Shown here in pieces: positions 43,001 to 58,000 of a stretch of DNA of 64,000 nt. The DNA lies in the NCBI GenBank assembly GCA_015075185.1, contig JABTUW010000001.1:806001-870000 (forward strand), given 5' to 3'. Below the pieces are notes generated by a model. That model saw only the letters and a program-made list of their open reading frames with translations. It had not been told where the DNA came from and made no database searches. Each line of letters opens with the position of its first letter. Position 1 is the first letter of the stretch. A program made the translations under genes and the position numbers. The DNA comes from Anaerolineales bacterium (lineage in GTDB: Bacteria; Chloroflexota; Anaerolineae; 4572-78; J111).

Positions 43001-46000
43001 ACTGCCATCGGCCAGGGGCCAGGGGTGCTTGTAACTGATATAGGTGACGAGCTGCAGCCGGTACTGGCCGGGCAGTGTTCCCTGCGGAATAGGGATGGGT
43101 ATGTAGCTTAAAACGGACTGCCCAGGCGGCAAATCAGGGCGAGGGAACCAGCCGCTGAGCAGGGCATCATCCGATTGGGCGGCAATCACGCTGCCTTGAC
43201 TCAACCGGAGCGAAATCGTCGTCTCCGAGGGCAACTCGGCCAGAGTTTGCCAGGTCAGCGTGACCCCATAGGGCTGGCCGTCCACGGCCTGAGGCGCAAA
43301 GTCAGCTCCCAGCAGGCGCAACTTGCCCTCAAAAACAGCTCCGCTGGGGTGCGGCAGGGCCGGCAGCAGACTGTGCGGATCAGCCTCTTTGGGAGCGATC
43401 CGCACCAGCCGCCCCCAGGGTAATAATTGGTAGCGATCTTCGATTCCGGCCGCCCACCCTTGCAGCGGCCCGGCGATGTATAAATCACCACCACGGCTCA
43501 GGTAGTTGGCGACAATTTCTTCGGTCGGCGGGTAGAGGCCGCGCAGATCGGGCCGCCGGCCTTCGACGTGTTGCATGTACCAAAAGGAGGTCAAATCACC
43601 CCAGTGGGCCAGGACGGCGGCGCCCGGCGTCAGCGGATGGGCCAGAGCGTCGGCCCATTCCTCGTAGATCGAGCGATCCCACTTGGCCTTGAGCCAGTTA
43701 ACATTGTAGCGGGCTTGGGGTAGGACAAGAGTGGGAATGAGGGCGAGGAAGAGAAGCGGGGGGAGGAAGCGTAAAGCGTAAATACCCCTGATCGGGGCAC
43801 AGGTCGTAAAGCGAGGGGTATGAAGTTTACTCAGGAGTTGGTGGCTGAGAATGAAGATGTTGCCGATAAATACGGAGAAGATGAGAAACGACGGTAACAA
43901 AAAGGCTGACTGCTCGCCCTGGCCGTAGGTCAGGACAAAGGGGATGGGGGCAGCATAGATCAAGAACAGCGGCCAGAACAGGCGAGGCCGCGTGAGCGCG
44001 AGTCCCAGACCCCCTACCACACCCAGGCCAATACCCAGCGGGGTGAACTCATCGCGGAGGAGAGGCAGGTAGACGGTTAAAAACTGCTGCGGGACCAGAC
44101 CCCAATTGGTCACTACCCCGCCGGTAAAATCGGAGGCAGTGAAGTAACGTATCCAGCCAGCCGGACCGGAATGGTAGAAATCGGCCAACAGGCCGTGCAT
44201 AATGGCCTCGTCACGGCCATAGCGGGCAATCAATCCCTCGGCGCGGAGCGGGATGTAAAGATAGAGCAGGCCGGGGAGAATGAGAAATAAGAAATAAGAA
44301 ATAAAAGATTTCTTGTTAACCAAATAGGGCCGACAATTGAGCCAGGCAAAGAGCAGCAGGCCGGGGATAAGCAGGACGGTGGTGCTGTGAACGGCGATTT
44401 GCAGGCCGAGGAGGAGGGCGGGGAGGGTGAGGGGAGAAATATGAAGGATGAAGGGTGAACCATTAGACGAACTGCTTAACGCCTGATATTTACTATTGGA
44501 TACCTGCCGTTGGATATAGGCCAGGGCGAGCGTGTAAAGAACACCGCTGAAGAGAAGGATGTTCAGGGCGTAGATCTTAGTTTCGGTGGACCAGCGCCAG
44601 AAAGTGGGCAGGGTGGCGAAGGTCAGCACGGCGGCGAGAGAGGCAATTCTGGGGAGTAAGAAGTAGGGAGTAAGAAGTAGGGAGTAAGAAGTAGGGAGTA
44701 GAGACTGCTCCACTTTTACTTTTTTGTCTTGAGCCAGAGGGATAGAGGAAGTGAACAACCGGCGGGCTGTCCCGTAAATCAGCGGCAGGGCGGCAGCAGA
44801 GCAGAGGGCCGAGAAGAGATTCATGCGCCAGGCCATCTCGCCGAAGGGAAAGAGAGTCAGCCATAGTTTACCCAGCAAAATGTAAAGCGGATAGCCAGTG
44901 GGATAAGTCACCCCCAATACGTCGGGGGTATACTGGAACAAAGCAGCGTCGCCTTCCAGCACAGTGGGGGCCAGGGTGGCGGTGTAAGCGTAAAAGCCGG
45001 TGAGGAAAAGGCAGATGCCAATGAAACGGTCAAGTTTTTGAATCAAGGATGATGCCTCCCAAGGGGAGGCTGCGCTCTGTTGCGTGATGCGTGATGCGTC
45101 GCCCATACTACCTACTACTTACTACTTATTTCCGTCAGCGGTTTGGGGTAAGGGAGACCGGCAAAACGATGGAAGGCGGTGAGGGTGAGCAGAGTGCCGC
45201 CATCCAGGATTTGCGCACCGGGAGGATTATTGGCCTCGCTGCCGAGGGTAACCGGCAAACGGGCCGACACGTTCCAGGGATCGTCCCTGCGACTCAGGCC
45301 AAGCGCGTAGGCGAAATCGCTTTTATCGCCGGTCCACCAGGGGATGGTATTGACGCGCACCTGGCGCCGGTCGCCGGCCTGCCAGCGCGAGGTCGGCCAC
45401 CAGAAGAGGGCCGGCTGCGGGTAGTCGGTTGCGCCGATAATCTGGCCGGCGCTGTCGAGCAGGTAGAGAAACAGGTAATAATCCTCATTCGGGTGTTGCA
45501 GAACCTCAAAATAGAGCACCACCTGCGGCTCCGTTTCCGAGGTCGCCAGGCGGCGTACTTCCGGCTTGGCACCGATTAACTTGAGGGCATCAGCAAAGGT
45601 GGCCTCGAAGGGCTGCACCGCGGCGGGCAACCGGTCAAACCTGGTGAAGGTGAAAAGTTCCTCAGGGATAGGGATACGCGGCCCGCCTTTTTTGAGCAGG
45701 AGGTAGCCATCTGTGGCGGCGGCAAAGCCAAACTCCGGCTCAATGGTCAGACCGGTCAGCAAGTCACTGTGGGCGTTGAAACGGTTGGGGAATTTGGGAT
45801 GGCTGAGGTCGAGCCAGATGGTGTCGTAATCGGTTAGAAGGGGGCCGCTCCAAATGCCGAGTTTGTAGCGATGAGCGACATAAGACACAAGTTGAGCCTG
45901 GGCCAACACGCTGGCGTCGGTGGGAATGGTCGCCGCCAACTCGCGGCCCAACTTGTGATGCGGCGTCACCTCCGGCCACTCTGGCAGTTGCGATAAAGGG

Positions 46001-49000
46001 GAGTAGCCACGCAGGTTGTGGTAGATGAGGGAGGTGATGAGGAGGAGAAGGGGAAAGAGGTAAGGCGTGAGGCGTGAGGCGTGATTTTCTTCACTTGAAA
46101 CCTTAAACTTGATACGTGACACCCAATAATTAGCGCGGGCGAGACCGTCAATGGTGGCCAGCATCACAAAAGGCAGCATAGGAGCGGCATAGTGCCAGGT
46201 TTCGAGCTGGCGGAGGGTGGGGTTTTGGCTCAATAGGGAAAAGGCCAGCGACGGGGCCACCAGGGCGAAGAGGGGCAAGCCAAGCCAGGGCAGCAGGGCC
46301 ACGGGAACGGTTATCATCGCCAATGCCGGGAAGCTGCCAGGGCGAAAGATCAGGGCCAGAACTTGATCGGGTTTGGTCAAAGGTGAGAGCGCGATTTCGA
46401 GCGGGGTGCGGCCCAGCGTTTCAAACCAGGCCGCATAGATGGATTGCCCCCCGGCTGTGCGGTAGGCCGGAATGATCACCTGAAACGTGACATAAAACCA
46501 GATCAGGCCAACCACCAGCAGCAGACCACCTTCCCACCGCCTGCGGCGCAGCGCCAGCAGGTACAAGCCGATCATAAACACGTGCAAGGAGATGTCTTCT
46601 TTAGACGAGAGAGCGAAGAGGAAGAAGATAGAAGATAGAAGATAGAAGGTAGAGGGTTGAACGTTGAACGTTGAACGTTGAACGTTGACAGGTTCTTCAG
46701 GCCACAGCCAGAAACTTACCCCTTGCCCTGCCAGGGCGCGATCCAAAAAGTAGATGGCCGAGAAGAAAAAGAGCGGGGCAAAGGTGACGGCATGGAAGTC
46801 GAACAGGGTGACGGCTTCGGTGGCGGGCATCAAAAAATAAGCCAGGACGATCACCAGGGCGATCCACTCGCTGTGCAGGCGGCGGGCGGCCAGAGCATAG
46901 AGCGGCAGCGCCGCCAGGCTCATCCCGGCGACTTGCAGCCACAGCAGCGTGCGCGGGTCGGGCCAGAGGGCGTAAAGGGGTGCGATGAGGAACAGGATGG
47001 GTTCGACATGGGTGGCCCAGCGGATAGGGCCGTTGTCTTCGATGATGGAAACGGCAAAATCCCGCCCATGGATGAAATTCCATAAGGGCTGGGTGTAAAC
47101 GCCCACGTCGAAAGCGCCGGTTTCAAAGGCCAGGTGGCGCTGGCTGGCATACAGGCCAAAGTAGGTGAAGTTGGCCAGTATCAGGATAGGGAGCAAGAGG
47201 CGAGGAGGCGAAGCAGCAAGGAGGCGAGGATGAATGGGTTGTGATCGCGTCGCCATTACTTCACCGCCAGGCCGGGCAGTAATACTTTATCATCGCAAGG
47301 CGTGGATGGGCAATCCGGGCCGGACGCCGGCAGACGCTCGCCTGTATCGGGATCATACATGCCGATTTCGATATGGTAGTCGCCCGGAGGAGCATTGGCA
47401 GCAATGGGAATAGTATAAGCGTCGGTGATGTACTCACCGGGGAGCCAGCCGGTGGTAGGAAATGCGCCCGCGCCGGGAGGCTGGTCAACCTGGCCGTAGA
47501 GCAGCCCGTCTGGACCAATCAGGTGGACGAAAGCGGTGTAATTCTGCTCAAATTCAGCCTCGGCCCGCCAGTAGAGCTGGACCGTGAGCGTGTCGCCCGG
47601 TTTTAGATTTTTAATTTCGGCTTTTGGATTATTAATATCAAGGCCAACGAGGGTAGTTTGTCCATTAAAGTTGGCTCCGATTTCAACGTGCGGCTGCGGC
47701 GGGTCGAAGTTGCGCGGCCAGCCCTCGATTTGAAAATCGCCGATGGGCAGAACCTCGACCTCTGAGTCGGGCTTACCGGCAGAGGTCAGGCGGAGCCTCA
47801 ATTTATATAAGCCGGGTTCAAGAGTGGGCGGGATACGGGTGGTCAGCCAGCCACGCAGAACTTCACCCGGCTGCCAGCGGTTGGTGGGGTAGTCTCCGGC
47901 CAGCCCCACCGGTACGGATAGGGGCCATTCGTCGTCGCCGGTGGCAGCTTTTACCGCAAGAGACATGTCCAGCTTGTCCGCCAGCGGCGCATTACCACTT
48001 TTCCAGATGAGCGAAGCGCCCACCTGGTCGCCGGAGCGAACGGTTTTACCGGGCAGGGTTTCAAAACCCACCAGGGTCAGACCGGGCAGCAACTCCTGTT
48101 TGATCGACAAAGCCAGTTTGAGATCGGCGGGGTCAGCCGGTTGCAGGGCCGGCATTACGGTAAAATCAGCCAGAGCAACTGCCCCCCCTTCCACTGCGCC
48201 GGCATTGGCTACCGGCAGCCGGGCCAGCGACTCTTCTCCATAAACAGCCAACCGCAGGGTGTAGGAACCGGGTGGGGTGGCCGGTGGGATGGGAATGAGA
48301 AAATAGGTATCCTCGTGAGCGTCCAGAGGCCACCTGGCGCTGCCAACCTGGAGGATGTTGCTCTGGAGCAGCTTGTCAATCTGGGTGACCAGTTGGCCGG
48401 CCCCGGTATAAATTTGGACCGAAACCTTAAGATTTTCGGGCTGATTCGCCGTTTTTTGCCAGGCCAGGCGCAGCCAGAGCAGGTCGTCGCTGCGGGCCTG
48501 GGGGTCGGCTACGTGAGCCGCATCGCCGGCATCACCCAAAGCATAGCCGGTCAGGCGAAGCTGGCCGCCAAAATCAAGAGACGCTGGCTCTAATTTTTCT
48601 GCCGCGCTAAAATCGGGAGATGACGTTTCCAACACGTAGGTGTCAATATCAAAGAACTCAAAGGTGCCGGTCCGATCATAGTGGCCGAATTTTTCCAGGT
48701 AGTAGGGTATGGCCTGCTTGGGATCGGCTCCGGTGTGCTTGGAGGTTTTCCACTTGACCAGGCGCAGAATGTTATGCTGGGCTGCGGCGGCAGTCAATTC
48801 GGCGGGCAAGGTGGCTTCGTTATCAACAACCCAGTAATGGGCCGCGGGCGGTTGGGCCAGCTCGGTTAGAAAATCGGTGGTGAAATTGCGGGCAATATCC
48901 CCGGCAGCGGTGTTACGAGGCAGAATAAAAGCCACCTCGGCGCTCGGCTCACGGTTGATTTCTTCGGCCATCTTAACCGCGTAGACGTGGTAGGCGGCCT

Positions 49001-52000
49001 GGGCATCATTGGTTTTGGGGAAAAGGTAAAAGTATTGGTAAAAGCTCTGGGCGCTGGTTTGCCAGAAAGTCCAGGCTAAGGCTAAGGCTGAGGCTAAGGC
49101 GACTCCGCGAGCGAACCAGGGGAAAGTTACTGGCCCCAATCGAGGTTGCAGCCAACGCTGGCCCAAGGTCCACATCAGCTCAAAAAGCCAGACCACAGAA
49201 ATAGCGGCGAAGATGTAAACGGGCGTCGTTGCGCCGATGGTACGAAGATTGTGCGGGATAACATCGGGCGAGAGAATGCTGGGCAAGAGCATCATCACGA
49301 ACCAGAGCAGGACAAAGAGATAAACCGCTCGCCCACGCAAGCCGCGCCACAGGGCGATTAGAAAACCTAAAAAGACAACCAGGGCTATGGGAGCCGGCAG
49401 AGTCAATTGCGGCGGCCGGCCAATAAGCCAGCCCAGAGAGACTCCATACGCACCAAAGTTCCCAACAATGCTGCGCCCAAGCAAGCCCCACGGATCGCCG
49501 CGATTGATTTGGGGGTTGAGAAAAATCGCCTGGCCGGCCCGGGTTGTGCCCGGCTCCAGTTCAGGCCGGGTGAGCAGCACAAAGATGAGGGGTAGTAACA
49601 GCAGCGCCGCGGTCAGGCCGGTGGCAAAAAGCTGCCAGAAGCGGCTGGTCAGGTAGGCTTCGGGCGGGAGGAGAGATTTTAGATTTCTGATTTTCGATTT
49701 TCGATTGATATTAAGAACGGAAATCTGTGGTAATTTATGCCAAAACTTGACCACCAGCCATTGGGCGATGAAGAAGGCGGCGTAAAATGGGGGGGCGAAG
49801 ATGCCGGACAGGTAAATGTACATCAATGCCCCCAGGAAGATGCCGCTGACGACAAAAGGCCAGAGTTCCCCCCACCCCCAGCCCCTCCCCCTAGGGGAGA
49901 GGGGGGCTTTATTCAAACCCAACCACAGGAAGTAGACAGAGGGTAGCATGAGAAAGGGGACGCCGATGCCGGCAAAGACGACCCGGCTGGCCTGGATGTG
50001 CCAGAGCGACAGCGCCAAGCCCAGGGTGGAGAGTCCTGCTAAAATACGGGCACGGGTGAAGCCTTCAAGGCGAAACAGTTCTCGCACCGCCCAATAATTG
50101 GCAAACACGCTGACCACCCCGGCCCAGGCGGCAATCCCTCGTGCGGCAGCAATAGAGGGTCCAAAGAGATAAAAAGAGGCGGCCACAAAATAAAACCCCA
50201 GGGCGCCGCCGCCGCCCTGGCCTTCATAGGAGTAGCGCAGACCCTCGCGCAAGGTGGTCAGCCCGCCCATCGCCCCCACAGCTTCGTCGGAGTTGAAGCC
50301 GGGCGGGACTTCTTCAAGTCGCCAGTAACGCAAAAAGGCGGCCAGGGCCACAATGGCAATCAGGATGGCCCATTCCAGCCAGCGAGTCCAGCGTGGTTCA
50401 GTTTGCGGTGAAGACAAAGATGACTCCCAACCAAAAACCAGCCCGCCGCGAGATGGGCGGGCTATAGACTAAAAGGTATGATAGTCAATCTAGGCAGAGT
50501 TGGCAAAAATTGAATCGAAGGGCAAAGATTTGCCAAAGCTAAAGGCTTCAGTTATAGTGATTATTCGTTAATAATCCATCAAAGCGTCAGCCCCGTTAGA
50601 ATCAACGGCGATGAGTAAGAAGAATGATGTTGACCGTAGCAGGAGGTAAAATGTTAAACAAAAAATTCATCAAATCCAAAAAGAGTTGCCAGGTGACGTT
50701 CTACTTGCCGGACGATGTTGCTGCCAAGCGAGCCAGCGTGGTCGGCGAGTTCAACGGCTGGGATGCCAGCAAGAACCCGATGAGCAAAGTCAAGGGTGTC
50801 TGGAAGGCGACCGTCGAAGTAGATCAGAACCGCGAGTACCAGTACCGGTATTTGGTGAATGAGGGGGAGTGGTATAACGACCCCCAGGCCGACAAGTATG
50901 TACCCAACAACATTGACGGCGAAAATTCAGTTGTTGTGACCTACAACAACTAAACCTAAAGCGATTATCGCGCCAAGGAAACGTCCCACCTGATGGGACG
51001 TTTTTTTTACCAGCCTTCCATTCCTCCAGCCGAATTGGCCTTTTGCAGCAGCAAGTAGAATTTTCTATGGAGAAAAGTATCCGTTGACTCTGCTCAAAGT
51101 TGATCATCTCTCCAAATCTTTTGCCAATACCCCGGCCCTCGTCGCCGTCAGTCTGGCTCTTGACGAGGGCCAGATTTTATGCCTGCTTGGCCCTTCCGGC
51201 TGCGGCAAAACGACGCTGCTGCGTTTGATTGCCGGGCTGGAAACGCCAGACAGCGGCCGCGTCTATTTTGAGGGGCAGGATATTTCTACCGTGCCGCCTC
51301 ACCAGCGCGGGTTTGGGCTGATGTTCCAGGAATTTGCCCTCTTTCCCCATAAAAACGTCGGGCAGAATGTTGCCTTTGGCTTGCAGCAGTGGCCGCGAGC
51401 AGAGGCGATTCAGGCCAGAGTCCAGGAGATGCTGGCTCTGGTCGGGCTGGCCGGATTTGAGCGGCGCGATGTGGACAGCCTGTCGGGCGGCGAGCGGCAG
51501 CGGGTAGCCCTGGCCCGCAGTCTGGCGCCCGGCCCGCGCCTGCTGATGCTGGACGAACCGCTGGGGGCTTTAGATCGGGCGCTACGGGAACGGTTGATGC
51601 TGGAAATCCGCCAGATCCTCAAGGGACTGGGACTGACCTCAATTTATGTGACCCACGACCAGACCGAGGCTTTCGCCGTGGCCGACCGGGTGGTGGTCAT
51701 GAATCGGGGGCGTATCGAGCAGGATGGCCCGCCGGAGCAGCTCTATTACCACCCGGCGACGCCTTTTGTGGCCCAATTTTTAGGCTTCACCAATTTGCTG
51801 CCCGGCGTTTGCCAGCCGGGGGGGCGGGTCGAGACCGCGTTGGGGGTCTGGTCTCTTCCGGCGGAGCAGTATCCGCCGGGAACGCCGGTGACCGTCCTGA
51901 TCCGGCCGGAAGCGGCCTCGCTGGAGCCGGTCAGTGATATTGCTCTGGAAGGGGATTTAGTCGCCTCGCTCTTTCGGGGCCGCTTTTATCAGATGACCCT

Positions 52001-55000
52001 ATCGGTAGCCGGCCAGATTCTCACTTTTGAAATGCCCCGAACACCTTTATCATCCGCTGATAACCAAATCACACTCTGGCTCGATCCGGCCGCGATTTCA
52101 CTCTTCGAGGGGTAGGGAGTCCGAAGTGACGAAAGTTCAAAATCAAATCGGCAAAGCGGGAGCACAGAGTTTCGCAGAGCAAGCACAAAGAATCACAGAG
52201 AAATCTCCGCGAAGCTCTGTATCTTCTCCGTGTTTCTCTGCGCAACTTTTTCACGGCGTTAAGGAAAACGGGTTAAAATTAGTCTCCCGGTCGTAGTAGT
52301 CTTCCTGCTCGGCGCGCTTCAAAAAGCCGACAATGGCGTAGGTGAAAGGCGTGAAAAGCACCTCGATCCCGACCTTAAAAATATAGTTGGCCGTGATCAG
52401 GCTGAGAACGATTTCCCAGGGAAAGACGCCAAACAGCACGGCGATGAGCACAAAGCTGATCGTGTCAATGCCTTCGCCTACCAGCGTGCTGCCGATGGTC
52501 CGCAGCCATAACCAGCGTCCCTGGGTGGCGACTTTCATCTTGGCCAGCACAAAGCTGTTGGAGAACTCCCCGGCAAAGTAAGCCGCCAGGCTGGCAGCGA
52601 CAATCCCGCCGGAAGCCGCCCCTCCCAAAATAGCCTCGTAGGCGTCCTGTCCGGCATATTCCTGCCAGCCCCGCTCTCCCGGCAGCAGCCCCACCAACCA
52701 GAACGTCAGCGACATCAGCCCGGCCGCGCCAAAACCGGCCCAGATGACCCGCCGTGACTTTTTATAACCATACACTTCCGTCAAAATATCGCCAAAAATA
52801 TAGCTGACGGGAAAAAGGAGCGTACCGGCATCAAAGGCCAGCGGCAGGCCGAACAGACTGACCCCCCAATCTACAATTTTGGCCGCCGAGGCGATATTGC
52901 TGATGAGCAGCACGGCCACAAAAAAGGCCATGATAAAGTCGTAGTATTTATAGTCTCGATTCATAAGCTCCGCTCAGGTTTTACGCCCTTTTGTGGCTCC
53001 TTGGTGCGTGGTGCGTGTTCCGTAAAATTACCTGCGGAACACGCACCACGCAATACGCACCAAGATATTCTTTGGTCAAAAGCTCTTTTAAAGCACAACA
53101 ATAGTAGAAGGAGTCCAATCATGCAACTTTTTGCTTTACGCCTGCGCCCTGACCCTCCCTTGTTTTTGCTGGACATCTCGGCTAACTTATGTTAGAATGC
53201 GCTACCTCTTGATTTGAGAGATTCACTGGATGGGGGGAGACAGTATGGCCGGAGCAGCCAAACGAATCATCCTGGATACCGATCCGGGGATTGATGATGC
53301 TTTAGCCATTCTGCTGGCCCTGGCCTCACCCGAACTCAACGTGGAAGCCTTGACCGTGGTGATGGGCAACTGCTCCACAGCTCAGGGCGTCAGCAATGCG
53401 CTGGGCGTGCTGGAACTGGCCGGAGCGGGGAACATCCCCGTTGCGCCAGGCCTGGATCGGCCCCTGCTGCAACCCCTGCTGACCGCACCGGAAACGCACG
53501 GCCACACTGGTCTGGGCTATGCCCAACTCCCTCCCCCCCGCCGCCATCCCGCCAACCAGCATGCCGTGGACCTGCTCATCGAGCGGATCATGGCCGCCCC
53601 TGGAGAAATTACCGTGGTCGCAATTGGGCCGCTGACCAACCTGGCCCTGGCCATCCGCCGGGAACCGGCCCTGCTGCAAGCCATCTGTGAGGTGGTTATT
53701 ATGGGCGGCGCGCTCCGTCATGAAGGCAACACCACCCCCCTGGCCGAGTTCAATGTCTACGTTGACCCGCACGCCGCGCACATCGTTTACCATTCCGGCC
53801 TGCCCCTGACCCTCGTGCCGCTCGACGTGACCTACCAATGTATCCTGACCCAGGCCGATGTGGAGCGACTGCTGGCCCTTGACTCCCCCATCACCCGCTT
53901 TATCGCCGACGCCACCCGCTTCTACATGGAGTTCCACGACGAGTACCAGGACATTCAGGGCTGCGTGATCAACGACCCGCTGGCACTGGCCTTGACCTTT
54001 GCGCCCGACCTGGTCGAGACCCGCCCGCTGCACGTCACCGTAGACACGCATAGCCCGCTCTCGCTGGGCAAAACTATGGCCGATTTTTATGGAGCATGGT
54101 CCAAGCCGCCCAACATGCAGGTGGCACTCAAGGTTCAGGCCCGTCGCTTCATCGAGTTATTTTTGGAACGCATGGAGACGCTGGCCCGTCGTTTAAAGTA
54201 AGGCGTGTCAAAGCAAAGCTTTGTCACTCCAGCCTGCAAAATTGGCGTGATTTGCCCGTTGGGTGTATGCTTTCCAGGTAAGAAAGTGTTAATCCAACAC
54301 TATTATCAAAAATGAAAGGGGATAAATCATGAGCGTTGCAGCACAGTTAAAAAGGGATTTTAGCACCATCACCTTAGTTCTCATCCCGGTCGCGATTGCC
54401 ATCAACATTGTCATCGGCCAAATTGTGGTTTTGCTCAAGCTGCCGGTCTTCCTGGACTCGATTGGAACGGTGCTGGTGGCCGTGCTGGCCGGACCGTGGG
54501 CCGGCGCGCTCACCGGGGCCTTGTCGAATATTATCTGGGGCCTGATTGTTGACCCCGGTGCACTGCCCTGGTTTCCGGTGGCGGCGGCTATCGGTCTGGT
54601 CGCCGGTATTTGCGCCAATTTCGGCCTGTTCCGGGTCTGGTGGAAAGTTATCATTGCCGGTTTCTTTGTGGCGCTGGCCGCCGTGATTGTCTCAACGCCC
54701 ATCGGCGTTTACCTGTTTGGTGGCATCACCAGCAGCGGCTCCACCTTTATCACCGCCTATTTGCTGGCAACCGGCCAGGAGCTGTTTAATGCAGTTCTGA
54801 CCACCAATTTTCTGGTCGAGCCGTTCGATAAGATTCTAACCTGTTTGTTCGCCTGGCTTATCATCCGGGGTTTATCGCTGCGCTACATCTCGCGGTTTTC
54901 CCGTTCAGACAATGTCATCCCTTGAGCCAATAGGACACACTCCTAGCGCCCCCGTCACTCGGCTATTGGCGACGGGGGTAATTTTTACTCCCAAGCGGAG

Positions 55001-58000
55001 GTGCCTCTTTTGCAGGATAAACTCAGCTTTTATATCCATCGCGACAGCCCGCTCCATCGCCTCAATCCCCTCACCAAGCTGACCCTGACCTTCAGCCTGA
55101 TCCTGATCGGCTTTCTGGGGCCTGGCTACTGGACGGCCACGCTTATTTTTGTCATCATCCTGCTGCCGCTCAGCCTTTGGGGCAACATCAGCGGAGAATT
55201 TATCCGCACTACCTTTCGCCTGATTCTGCCGCTGACCGTGTTCTTGTTTGCGATGCAGAGTCTTTTCTATCCGGGCGGCCAAACCATCCTGTTTCGCTTC
55301 TGGATTTTCTCAATCAAGCTGGAAGGCGTGCAATTTGCCTATCTCACCGCCAGCCGGATTATGAACATGGTTGGCTCGTTCCTGTTACTCCTCCTCAGCA
55401 CGCATCCCAGCACCTTAATGACCGCCCTGACCCAGCGCGGCGTGTCACCTTCATTGACTTACATCGTCGTCAGCACCCTGCAAATTCTCCCACAAATGCG
55501 CAACAAGGCCAATACCATCATTGACGCCCAGCGCTCGCGCGGCCTGGAAACACAGGGCAGCCTGCGCCGGCGCTTCAGCGCCTTGCTGCCGCTGGTCGGC
55601 CCGCTCGTCTTTGGCTCGCTGGTAGATGTCGAAGAACGGGCCATTGCCCTCGAAGCCCGCGCCTTCAAGGCCAAACGCAGCAAGACCAGCCTGCTGCAAA
55701 TTCCTGACCCGCCAGGACAAAACGCCTTACGCCTGGGCCTGATTATTGTAACTCTCTTGGCTATTGGATCAAGATTTTGGTTATGACGTTCATCCTTCAT
55801 CCTTGAGGTGTTATGGCCATCATCGAAATCGAAAATCTGACCTACCGCTACCCCCACACCGAGCAGCCGGCCCTGCGCGACCTGTCGCTCCAAGTGGAAA
55901 CCGGCGAGTTTGTGGCCGTGATTGGAGCCAACGGCGCGGGCAAATCCACCCTCTGTTATACCCTGACCGGCTTTGTGCCCCACTTTTTCCAGGGCGAGCT
56001 GGCCGGGCGGGTCCACGTGGCCGGCCTGGAAACCAAAGATCATCATCTGGAAGATATTGTACTGGTCAGCGGGCTGGTTTTTCAGAATCCTTTCAATCAA
56101 ATTTCCGGGGCCAAATTCAGCGTGTACGATGAAATTGCCTTTGGCCTGGAAAACCTGGGCGTACCCCGTGAGGAAATGCCCCCGCGCATCGAGCGAGCCA
56201 TGGCCATGACCGGCATCGCCGACATGGCCGGCCGTTCGCCCTACGACCTTTCAGGGGGACAGCAGCAGCGTGTTGCCCTGGCCTCGATGCTGGTGATGGA
56301 GCCGAAAGTGCTGGTCTTGGATGAGCCGACCTCCCAGCTCGATCCGCTGGGCAGCCGCGAGGTTTTCGCCGTTATCCGCGAGTTGAGCCGGGAGGGCATG
56401 ACAGTGGTCATGGCCGAACACAAGCTGGAGTGGGTTGCTGCCTTTGCCGATCGGGTGTTGGTGCTGGCCGACGGCCAATTAGCTCTAAGCGGCCCTCCCG
56501 CCGAAGTTCTGACCTCGCCGCTATTAGAAAGCTACCACATCGGCCAAACCCGCTACACCAGCGTGGCCCGCCTTGTTGAAGCGGAAGGCGGCTGGCCGGC
56601 TGGAGAGCCTTTGCCGGTAACACTTGAAGAAGCGGAAGTAAGTTTTAAAGCTGCACTTATCAGTCCACAGATGAACGCAGATTAACCCAGATAATTTTCA
56701 TTATTTTTATCTGAGCGCATCTGTGTCCATCGGTGGACCCCATCTTTGTCTGGAAGGAATGCTGTGCGGATTCAAATTGACAACTTACACTTTACCTACC
56801 CCTCCGGGGTTGAGGCGCTGCAAGGCGTATCCTTAACCCTTGAGCCGGGTGAGCAGGCAGCCATTGTCGGCCAGAACGGCGCCGGCAAAACGACCCTGGT
56901 GCGTCACCTCAACGGGTTGTTGCAGCCCACTCGTGGCGCTGTCCGCGTCGGCGATTGGCTTACTCATGAAACGTCGGTGGCGAAACTGGCAGCGCGGGTA
57001 GGCTACGTTTTTCAAAACCCTGATGATCAGCTCTTTAAGGGGGATGTCCGCGACGAAGTTAAATTTGGCCCCACCAATCTTGGCCTTGCCCCGAAGCAGG
57101 TCGAAGCCCAGGTAGACGAAGCCCTGGCCCTTTTGGAACTAATGGACAAAGTCGAGGTCAATCCCTATGATTTGACCCCAACCTGGCGCAAGCGAGTGGC
57201 GATTGCCGCCATCCTGGCCATGGATACGGCCATCATTGTCCTCGACGAGCCAACCACCGGCCAGGATCACCGCAGCGTGCAGCATTTGGCCGGCCTCATC
57301 CAGCATCTGCGGGAACGAGGCAAAACCATTATCGCTATTAGTCACGACATTGATTTTGTGGCCGAAAATTTTGGGCGAATTATCGTCATGGGTCAGGGGC
57401 GGGTGCTGCTCGACGGCCCCGCCGAAAGCGTTTTTGCACAAGAAGAAATTTTGGGCAGCACCTATGTCCAGCCGCCCCAACTGGCCCGTCTGGCAAGTCG
57501 TCTAGAGTTAGGGCAGGTAGTCTATACGGCAGAAGGGTTTATGACGGCTTATCATCATAAAAAAATCTCAAACGGCTCTTAAAACCCCCAATTTCTGGGG
57601 GTTGACAAATTTTAACTTTTGGATTAAGATGAGGGCACAATAGAACATTTATTCTCACTATTCTGATAAAGGAGATTAGAAATGTATCAAAAGTTGACAA
57701 TAGTGGGCAACTTAGGTAGTGACCCCGAAATGCGTTATACGCCTTCAGGCCAGGCCGTGACCAATTTCAGAGTAGCTACCAATCGTAAGTGGGTTGGAAA
57801 TGACGGGCAACCCCAGGAAGAAACCACCTGGTTTCGAGTGACCGTCTGGGGCAAACAAGCTGAAACTTGTAACCAATATCTCAGTAAGGGCCGCCAGGTG
57901 TTGGTTGAAGGCCGATTGAAGCCGGAAATCAACATTTGGACCGGGCAAGATGGCAAACCTCACGGCTCCTATGAAGTCACTGCGTATGAAATCAAGTTCT